Positions 1 to 10,633 of a DNA stretch of 64,000 nucleotides are shown here, piece after piece (position 1 is the first letter of the stretch; every line of letters begins with the position of its first letter). The translations under genes and the position numbers were made by a program. Source of the stretch: Lytechinus pictus (lineage: Eukaryota > Echinodermata > Echinoidea > Temnopleuroida > Toxopneustidae); contig NC_087249.1 of NCBI RefSeq assembly GCF_037042905.1, positions 9,544,001 to 9,608,000 on the forward strand. Direction: 5' to 3'. Below the pieces are notes generated by a model. The model did not search any database, was not told the origin of the DNA, and worked only from the letters and a program-made list of their open reading frames with translations.

Positions 1-649
1 AAAAGAGAAAATTTAAGTGAAATATGTATTAAAGTAATGGGGAAGTTGTACGTGTGTGACGTCACAGATCTTGGTCGCAATGCCCATGGGAAGATCTACA
101 TAGTGTTACTGATCTGAATATTCAGATGCCCATATTTTTAACTAATTATTCATTCAATCTTCCTCACACATTTATTGATCTATTTGAAGTCAACTGGTCA
201 GTCTCAAGGGTTTCGTCCTCTTTTAAAGTAAAATCTTGATATAAACATGACAGAAATGTATCATTCTGAATTTGTAAATAAATCTTTCTACACTTTTTTT
301 CTAAGACATTCGTGTATCTCTTCCTGAATTCTTGTGGATTATGGACATTTATCAATGAGATATTCCTGAGTAAAGACTCATCTATTTTATGTCACAATGA
401 CTACACGATCAGCTGGGTATTGGCAAGAGAGAGTGAAAAAGACATAATGCCTTATAGAGTGGGATAGAGATAAGTCCTGTCTTTATAATAGACTGTGACC
501 TGGCGGAGAGCGGGTATAGGAAAGGGGGTGGAAGTTTCCAATGAGATCATAAAACCATGGGTGGTAGCCTCTGTGCGATGTCTTAACAGATGCTTGCTTA
601 AATTCAACCCTGATAAGATTTTCATGATAACCGATGCACCCTCCTCTCC
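1..649. other. Left flank, no gene recognised
   Basis: AT-rich sequence with only short open frames that lack codon structure or family resemblance. A neighbouring gene's untranslated or intronic sequence could lie here but nothing shows it. Confidence 0.4.
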
Positions 650-1186
650 CCCAAAAAAAATAAAAGAGAGGAGAAGAAAAGGGAGAAAGGAAAGAGAATA
701 AGGGAAGGGGGGGGGGAGGAAAAAGAGAAGGATAATGAAAGAAGGGGAGATGGGAAAGAATAGGAGGTGAAAGAGAAACGGAAGGGAAAGGGAGAGGGAA
801 AAGAAAAGGAAGGGGAATGAAGGGAAGAGGGTAAAGAAAAGAGATGGAAAGGAATTAAAGGAGAGGGAAAATTTAAAAAAGAAGGGAGAGATGAGAGAAA
901 AGATCGAAGGAAAGAGAGACCAAAAAATAGAGAAGGAGAAAGGGAGAGGAAAGAAAGGAAGGGTAAAAGAATGGGGGAGAGAGGAGGAAAAGAGCGGGAA
1001 GGAAGAGGAAAGCTAGGAGAAAGAAAAAATGAAGGGAGAGGGGAAAGAAAAAAAAGGTGATTAAGAGGAGAGGAAGAGAAAAGGAAGAAGTGAAAAAGAG
1101 AAGGAAAAATAGGGAAGGGAGAGGAAGAAGAGAGAGAAAAGGAAGTGAAGAGCGAGGGAGAGAAAAGGAGAAAAGAAAGGGATCGG
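650..1186. repeat. Polypurine (GA-rich) tract, about 540 bp
   Basis: The + strand is almost purely A and G over about 540 bp, with irregular AGG, GAA and GGGA words and very few pyrimidines. It ends about 530 bp upstream of the COPE start codon. Long frames on the opposite strand here are Ser/Pro/Phe/Leu-only and are composition artefacts. Such tracts can form triplex (H-DNA) structures; that is inference. Confidence 0.85.
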
Positions 1187-1599
1187 GGTGGCATTTTGGA
1201 CAGACTGCAAGTAGCGCTATAATGAATTTGCCATAAATAAATACTGCAGTCGGCAGATGCATTTCAAATATTCTGAAATTTCAGTCCTGTCATTTTACCA
1301 GCGCCAGGCAAAAATGGCAGAGGAAAACGGTTAGAAAAGCAATTAAAAAACATAATTCAAGAAAAAGTGCGGTCTTAAACCCGAACCCGCCAGCCAACCC
1401 CAACACCAATCCCAACACCAATCCCAACCCATTTTCTTTTTGATACCCGGCCCCAGGCATTAACTGACGTTCTTTCTCTTTTTTGTGCGTGTGTATTTTC
1501 TTTGTCTTCTGATTGTATTGATGATGGTTTTCAAAGTATTGATATTCAATATCATCATTGTATTCTTGGAAATGAATCGGAAATGAAATAAATTAATGA

Positions 1600-1714
1600 A
1601 AAAGAATTTGCGTGCAGTAATTCTTTTGTATTAGATCCTTGACAAAGACTACTTGCAAAGTGACGTGTCTGTGAAGCCTGAGGTTCTGTGAATTGAGCTA
1701 AATTTATCTCCAAA
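1600..1714 (+). promoter_or_regulatory. COPE 5' flank and 5' UTR (candidate)
   Basis: This segment directly precedes the COPE ATG, which has a good context (CAAAATGG). A TGACGTG element, similar to a CRE half-site, sits at about 1661. No TATA box is obvious. The transcription start cannot be fixed from sequence alone. Confidence 0.3.
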
Positions 1715-4700
1715 ATGGCACCAAAGAATGATGATGTGGACGAATTATTTGAAGTGAGGAACTCATTTTACATTGGAAGCTTTCAACAGTGTATCAACGA
1801 AGCCCAAAAGTTAAAGGTAAAGTCATTAGATGCGATGTGCATCAAATTAATTGGAAAGATTGCAAGAATAATTTTGTTGTACGGTCCCATGCAATACATT
1901 TTATGTTGCATCTGGATGCTGCCAGATGATGGTTTGTTTTACAAACAAACAGTTCCAAAAAATTGCTTTCTGTGCATCATAAAATGAAATATACTCTAGC
2001 GGCTACGATGGCAAGCTATAGAATTTATCGCAAATAGCGTCTGTCGCGTGAAAGCCATTTCACGGGAATAAAAAGGAAAGGGGGCAAATGCAAAAACAGT
2101 TTCGGGCACCACTCTAGGCGACACCCCAATACTTACCCGTGCTAATAAACTGGGACTCCACTCACGCGCGTTTGGGCCTCCCTAGCTTAGAACTAAGCAC
2201 TAATATCACCTTAAAACCTAAATCTACAAGGTATGTATAATCTATTTATAAATTTAATAATGTTTAATCGGTACTCACCGGTTCTTTTGTTGCATTTTCA
2301 GACCATTTCTCACAATTCTTCGTAAATATTTGCGGCAAATTTTGTCGCCATAGACAGCTTAGCGTCCATCTTTATTGATAAATGGAGCGCCCTTTACGAT
2401 AGTTGTTAATGCCGCGGAGAAATCGTTAGGCATTTTGGCCTGTGTTCAAGGCGTTCTTTCTGTTTTATTTTTATATTGAAGATTGTGCATTTGTTGAATA
2501 GCGCCGTCTACGTCAGGTATGAGATCGAGTGTATAAATAAACTCTTCCAAAATAATTATGATTCCGACCTGGCGCTGTTTAACTTCAATCTCTTTCACCT
2601 AAATTAGCGATGAATGCTAGCATTATAAAATATATATTATTAACGTCTGACGAAAAGAATAACCAACCGATCAGCTGACGAGAACGCGAATCACGTGATC
2701 TTCATATCAGCTTCGATCGCGAGTCAGAAGAGAGGAGCAGTTGCCCAGAAAATCAGGAAAAAGCCGTGAAAATGTAAGTTCCCCTTCATTTCTTTCAATT
2801 TTTTTTATTGCTAACAATGTATTCAATTAGTGAGATCGAAATGTAATGATTAGACAGTACGATAGCTTGTAGTTTTGATAAAATACAAAAATAATCATCT
2901 TCACAAAGATTTCTGACACAAAATACTACTGATGTCGCCTATGAGGTCCATACATGTAATGTTGGACCTCATTGGTACTAGGAGTGTCGGGCACTCCTAG
3001 TACCAATGAGGTCCAACATTACATGTATGGACCTCATAGGCGACATCAGTAGTATTTTGTGTCAGAAATCTTTGTGAAGATGATTATTTTTGTATTTTAT
3101 CAAAACTACAAGCTATCGTACTGTCTAATCATTACATTTCGATCTCACTAATTGAATACATTGTTAGCAATAAAAAAAATTGAAAGAAATGAAGGGGAAC
3201 TTACATTTTCACGGCTTTTTCCTGATTTTCTGGGCAACTGCTCTTCTCTTCTGACTCGCGATCGAAGCTGATATGAAGATCACGTGATTCGCGTTCTCGT
3301 CAGCTGATCGGTTGGTTATTCTTTTCGTCAGACGTTAATAATATATATTTTATAATGCTAGCATTCATCGCTAATTTAGGTGAAAGAGATTGAAGTTAAA
3401 CAGCGCCAGGTCGGAATCATAATTATTTTGGAAGAGTGTATTTATACACTCGATCTCATACCTGACGTAGACGGCGCTATTCAACAAATGCACAATCTTC
3501 AATATAAAAATAAAACAGAAAGAACGCCTTGAACACAGGCCAAAATGCCTAACGATTTCTCCGCGGCATTAACAACTATCGTAAAGGGCGCTCCATTTAT
3601 CAATAAAGATGGACGCTAAGCTGTCTATGGCGACAAAATTTGCCGCAAATATTTACGAAGAATTGTGAGAAATGGTCTGAAAATGCAACAAAAGAACCGG
3701 TGAGTACCGATTAAACATTATTAAATTTATAAATAGATTATACATACCTTGTAGATTTAGTTTTTAAGGTGATATTAGTGCTTAGTTCTAAGCTAGGGAG
3801 GCCCAAACGCGCGTGAGTGGAGTCCCAGTTTATTAGCACGGGTAAGTATTGGGGTGTCGCCTAGAGTGGTTTCGGGAAGCCATTTTAAGTTAAAATAAAT
3901 GTTAAAAATAAAATAGGCCTAGGCCTATATCATATCAGTAGAGGCGCACGGCCAATATGGGAAACTGTCTCCCAAGAGAGAGATTAGCTCCAATATCAGA
4001 GACTTTTGTAAATAATTTGGGTATCCAATTTCAGAGACAGTCTGAGTCTCCACTCCAGTTTGGGAGACCAATTTCCTTTGTTTACATTTGCTGCAAAATT
4101 ACCTTGGCGGCAAATAAAAATGTGATAGGCAGATTCCTCATGTAAAATTACCCCTTTTCACCGTCTACTTTTGTTTTGATAAGGATTTTTGTTGTCATCC
4201 ACACACAAAACAAATGGGCTTCTGACTAGCCAGGCGGCTTCTAGAGAGTAAAAATCATTTACTAACGTAAGGTTACTCTCATACGAAGCCAGGACTTCTA
4301 CCTCATAGACCCACACAAAGGAAGCCAAAACCTGAAACTTTCACCCCCGAGATTTCTACTTTCCTTCTAAAAGATCTAGCTCTAAATCATGTACATGGGA
4401 TAAAACTTCATTTCCGACATTTCTACGCTCTCGTTGTTATTTTTAAAACAAGAATTCATAAAAAAAATGAAAAAATATTGTGAAAAGACGGAAGAGACTT
4501 GCCCGATGTTTACGCCGCCATCTTGTTTCTTATTGTACTTCCCCAACGTTACGGACGCGAGCGTCATGGTTCATTAAAGATGAAAAATAAATAAGCCCAT
4601 GTGTGTGTGGTTGTAAAGGGGATGTGGAGTGAGGGTGTCAAAACACACTTAAACATTTAAATCTGATTTCTTAAATGTTTGAATAAGCCTAATACTTAGC

Positions 4701-7700
4701 ATGCTATTCTTGTACTAATTAAAAAATTGCAGGAGCTGCGCTTACTATAAACAAATTTGCGGTGTGGTTCACCGTTATATATTTATTTTTTAAATTGCCC
4801 CCGGTTCCTGTAAAAAGCCCGTGAGCCGGGGGCAATTAAAAAAAAAAATTGCCCCCGGCTCACAGGTGCTTATTTCAAGGCTTGTTGGCCGTGCGCCTCT
4901 ACTGTATATAGGCTATAATAAATGTTTTGTGTAGTGCCACTCAAAATCCAGGATTTTTTCTCTCACACGTAGTGCGAGGTTAGCTAAGCTAACCTCGGGT
5001 CCTCGCTCTACGTATGTGATTGGGTCTTCACAATCATGACAACACAATGGATTTTTGAGAAGTTGGTAAACATCACTTCATAACAGAAGTAATGTATGCC
5101 AAAACCCGTTTTTGCTACTCACCGGGGCTCTTCCCCGTGAGTGGCACTAAAACTATTTTACACGCAAATTGATGCAAAGCATTACCCGAAGTCGGTAAAG
5201 TGTCCAGTCTTTTCATTGTATAGACTTTTGGTGGATCGTTTGTTGACAAACGAACAAAGGCTCGCACTGCTGTTTTTGTTCAAGGCACGTAAAATTTTGA
5301 TTTTTTAAAGATCTGTCGTCGCTTTTAAATGATTTCCAAAAAATATCATCAGCAATAGTAATCTGAAAGCATTTATTGGTGTCCATATTTTATCAAATAA
5401 TCATAGGAATTGCACATAAAATGAATTTAGACAGTTATAAAACTACCGACAAACTGAATTTAGGTTAAATGAAATTTATTTACGCCACCATCAGGCTTCC
5501 TTTTACTTCCATGGAAGAGATATGCGAAACCACTTTTCAGGCTGAGGTAAGCGATTTTGCTATATTTTTTTATTGAATTTCAATGCGTCAAATTAAAAAT
5601 ATATAGATTTTGTATAGCAAAGTAATAATCATTATTAACCCAGAATTTCTCCCCAATATCTAATTAATCAATTAAACCTCAAAAACTTATAATTTTTTTC
5701 TCTTTGATCTTATTCTTAATTTTATTCCCCAAAGTCTTTGTTCATCATGTGTTCAACATCTCTTTCACTAACTTAATTTTTTACTTTGCTCTCAACATGG
5801 ACTGTAGTTAGTGATAGTAAATAATGCAAACTTGCTGCTGTGCATGAATAAACATTTAGCTAAATGAGCATTTCTTATTTGGAAAACTCATTCCGTCTCA
5901 AGTCTCAACTTCAAGTCATGTTAAGGGCATCTTGACCGTTGAGACTGCATCATGCCTTGCCTGGGCTGGGGGGGGGGGTGATCCCAACACACAACCTTTC
6001 AAAGCAGGGCCCTAGATCAGCTATTTACAATTTATGGTATTGGTCATTGGTTTACCAGATGATTTGTAGTTGAAATTCATTGAGCAATTAATTTCATCTT
6101 TATTGCTACAAGGCCCTAACCTTACATTTATTGACAATTTGTAATCTATTTAACATAACAACTCAAACTATTTCTAATTCTTTTCAACCAGCCTTCAAAT
6201 CCAGATTTGGTACTTTCAAGGGATGTTTACATGTACAGAGCGTATGCTGCTGCGGTAAGTTCTTATTGTTTTTTTCATTGTAAAGAAGATGTAGCCTATA
6301 TGGCATCCATGTTTAACTGTGGTCGTCCAGGAGTTCTCTGGGCCCCGTCTTACAAAGAGTTGTGATTGATCCGATCAATTGCAACTATGGACGGCCAGCA
6401 ACGTCAAGATGTATTATGCATGTTTGTTCAAAATATTTTCTAGCTATGATGTATATTCATGCATTAATTGTTTTCTTAAAAATTCACTGTGCTTCTCTTT
6501 GTTACAAAGGACATTGTGCAAATTTCCTGTAGAATTTTTTTTGACACTGATAGATTTCCATAGAGTTACGATTGAGTGGATCAATCGTAACTCTTTGTAT
6601 GATGGGGCCCATAAGTGTAGTCCTGTGTAAACGTGTAGTAGTGTATGTTTTTTAAATATTTCAATGTCATGATATACTGTAAACCTGGGCATTGTAAATA
6701 TCAGTTATCACAAATATATCATAATAATAATAACAAGAATAGATCATGTATATACATGTACCAGCATTGTCAGGTAACTTATCTGCTTGGATCATGTGTT
6801 TGTCATTATTAGAAATATGCAGATCCTTGAAGGTACATGTAAGAGAACGGAGGATAAAAGACGTAATTGATGGTGTAAAACTGTAAAAAAAAATACAAAT
6901 ACAATCTTGTTTATTGCAGATGAAATCTTATTTGCTACTTATAGAGATTTTACCAAAAATCAATTCTGTTTCCATACGGATGCAATAGGTCTACTAGTAT
7001 TAAAATATTTGTAGTTTTAAATCTAGGGTTGGAGTTGGTCATTCTATTTAGTGTGTGGAATTTACAGCGGAGCAATTGTCGCCAGAGCAAATGTCATGGA
7101 ACCCACCTGTCGTGCATAACATTGTGTGTAACTTGTACAAATAGCTTTATGGAATGACCAAGTAGGAATGAAAATCTAGTCAGATAGGAAGTATGTACAC
7201 ATGGCTGTGCATTCTACTGTATAAACCAGGAAGAAACCTTGTGAATTTATTATTGTACCTTAATTTCTGACTACATTTTATTATGATATCACCCCCCCCC
7301 TTATGTTAATTTTTCTATTTATTATATCATAGGGTCGATATGGAGTGGTTTTGGATGAGTTGTCGAGTGCTTCATCACCAGAGCTAAATGCCGTACGCCT
7401 CTTTGCTGATTACCTTGCCAACCCTGATAAGAGGTAATGTGGATATACCTCTTAATAATCCATTGATGACCGAATTCTGTCCTTCTCATTTGCTCTGTAC
7501 AAGGACCAATCATGTCCATTTATAGTCAACAGCTTACAGATAAAGTTTAGTTCAGGCTCTTATTTTATGAATGTTGTTATCAATGACAAATGCATTTTTC
7601 TATTATCCAATCAGATGCCATGTTCTCGGTAGCTTGTAACAGTTAATATATAACAGGTTTTATGGAAAATATCTGGTTGAGTTTAGATATATTTGTCTGA

Positions 7701-10590
7701 ATATATTTGGATTTGAAAAAATATGTTGAAGACTACTGGCTCAGTATTCTGTTTCGGGAGATGACCAAGTGGTCTACATGTATCATTTTCTTCACTAGAA
7801 GATAGGTTCTTAACATAAATGATGTCACAGATAGGTAAAATACCCAAACAGGACCACAGTTCCTTTTGTGGTATAGGGATAGTCAACCTGTTCGCAATTT
7901 CCAATTTCTAAGGGAAGTTAACAATGTATTGTTTCTGTGAATGGCTAGTATTTTTTGTATTTCATTTTTTGATTTAAAACATGTTTACATTGCTTGTGAC
8001 CTTTGACCTCAATGACTTTTGACCTCTGTATGACCTTTCACCTATGTAGAGACAAGGTTGTATCTGAATTGGAGAGTAAGATGAGCAGCAGTGTGGATGC
8101 TAACAGTGATACCTTTCTACTAATGGCCGGATCTATCTACTACCATGAACAGGTCAGTAAACCCATTTTTTACCATAATAGATCTTTCGCATTGACTTCA
8201 TTGCACCGCCATCCTAGAGGCTGAAGCCATTGTCTTGCATGTGATTGTGATCTTCAGCTGGCGCATCTCTGACAACTCCAGTGCGTATTCCTATAATCCT
8301 CCGAGGGAGGGCGCTTTTAGATTATGACGTCATAAGGTCTATTGTCGTGAGGCTTGACATTGAACATGTAGTGTAGCAGTAAAGGTGCTATAAATTACTT
8401 TGTTTTCTCCCTACAAATCAAAATTTTTGAAAACCTGTTGGTTTTGTCTGTTTTCCTGATTTTTTTAAATGATGGCTTGGATCCAGAATTACAATAGGCC
8501 TACCTGTTATTAAAAGTAAATTGTATTGAACAGTGTACAAGCTAATAGATAAAAGTACATTGCACTTTGTTATTTCTTTGCTGAAAGTGCACTGCACTGT
8601 TACCAATTAATACACTAAATTTGTAAACGTCATGGGTGTCGATTTGTGTTGTGAATCTATTGTTCAAGGGGGATAATATATTGTTTCATCCCTCCACCCA
8701 CTTGAATAGTATGACGTCACGGTCGACACCAGTGCATGTTTCAAACAGAAGTAGTAAGAGTTGAAGCATGCAACTCTACTGCCGCCATCCAATGTCCAAA
8801 AGAAGCAACTAAAATTTCTTTCAAATTTGACTTTTTTTCTTGATTGGGATATTTTCTGTAAAGGAATTAGAGTCATATAGCCTATAATTTCTTAAATACA
8901 TGTATAGATTTTCAAAATCAAGAAATGCTATTACATTTCTAGTTTTCTACATTAAACAAGGACACATTTTCCTCATTTACTAAAGACTCATTCAACATTT
9001 TAAAGTTGCTTCCTTTTGTCTTTGGGCGGCAGTCTGTAGGTTAGACTTATTTTGAATTCGGCCAATATATCTTCTTTGATGGAAGTGATATAATATGCCA
9101 TCACCCTCACCAAGACAGCAGCAATGATTGATAATTGCTTAACTTTGCTTTATTTTTCTCCCAGAACTATGATTCAGCCCTGAGATGTTTACGGCAGTCT
9201 GACTCACTGGAATGGTAAGTATATATGGACCCAGGGCCCCGTCTTACAAAGAGTTGATCCAATTGATCCAATCAACCACAACTATGGAAAGCCAGCAACA
9301 TCAACATCTGTCATGCATGATTGTTCAAAATATTTTCCAATTATGATGTATATTCATTGTTTTCTTGAAAATTCAGTGTCCTTCTCTTTGTTTACATAGG
9401 ACATTGTTCAAATTTCTTGTATAAAATATTATGACAATGATGGATTTCCATACAGTTGAGGTTGATTGGATCAATCGTAACACTTTGTAAGACGTGATCC
9501 AGAAGTGTGTGTGAATCTGACAGGATGGGACTAACAAACAGAAAATAATGTGATTTCAATCAAATTTGTGTATTTTTAATTCAAATGAGTGCCAACTTAT
9601 ATATGAACAATACTTTGCTGAAAAAATCTATAACAAGATAGGAATATTGTTGGGTTAAAAATATTGACATCACTTGCGATCTATCACATTTTAATGTTTT
9701 ATAATAATTAAATCAATATTTTCATAGCAGTGAGCAGTGTGTATGAATACTGTGTCTGAATGTGTACTCATTGTACAGGAAAATTAAGTTTTACTGAAAT
9801 GGTAAAGCCACACGAGAGTTTGAGAAAAAGTATGTTACAATTGACATCATACAAGAAATCCCTTTTGATCTTCTGTAAAGGTTCATTTAATCATTTCCTA
9901 TTGTATTAAAAACAACTTTATTTTGATAAATGGTCTTTCCCTTCAAATTTCCTAGACCACAATTTCATTAATCAAAACTGTGATTTCTAATTGTTCAAAC
10001 ATAATGGCCCGAATTCACAAAGGTGGTTTTTAAAACCATCGGTTGAACCCATGGTTTATGCACATTTCCAGTATTAATTATCCTTATTTACCGTGTATAT
10101 TAAAAAATGTCCAATGCTGATGCGTGCTTTTGTCACAGTGCGCCAATTTGGCGCTTGTTGCCATGGTTAACAGACCTGCCAACCAGTACGTTTTAGCCAT
10201 ATTTAGTACGTTTTTGCAACCAAAATACGGCAGTACGATTTTTGTTTTTTTAAACTAAATCGTAATTTATTGAGACAAATAATCTCTATATGTCTCTATT
10301 TCATAAAACGTGCACAAATATGGTTATTAGATCAATGTAATTTCAGGTAACTTGTTTTTTTTTCAATCATTTTGTTCAAACCAGGGTGAAGATATACACA
10401 TGTTTTAATGTTTTTTTTTTCATCTGCAAGAGCAGTGCGCATTTTAGCTTGCATGCAGCTTGAGCGCCGCGATGAGCGAGTACGCCAAGCATTTTATTAT
10501 GAAATACACTTTTTTTTGTAAATACAGTTTTTTGTCTCACCTGCATAGCAGAGTGAGACTATAGGCGCCGCTTTTCCGACGGCGACGGCG

Positions 10591-10633
<43 letters not shown>

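Noticed and set aside
622..1262. Long - strand Ser/Pro/Phe/Leu-rich frames
   Set aside because: They are produced by the polypurine tract; low-complexity composition leaves few stop codons. The frames at 19297-19712 and 63529-63895 are rejected for the same reason.
1379..1432. Telomere-like repeat (AACCC words)
   Set aside because: Only a few irregular CCCAACACCAAT words; no TTAGGG-type array.
2108..3870. Palindrome as a sequencing or assembly hairpin artefact
   Set aside because: Considered seriously, but the few arm mismatches and the duplicated word at the borders favour a real element. It remains unproven without reads.
5490..5547. Extra COPE exon ending at a GTAAGC donor
   Set aside because: The COPE product is continuous from exon 1 to 6192 without it, and inserting it adds no family sequence.
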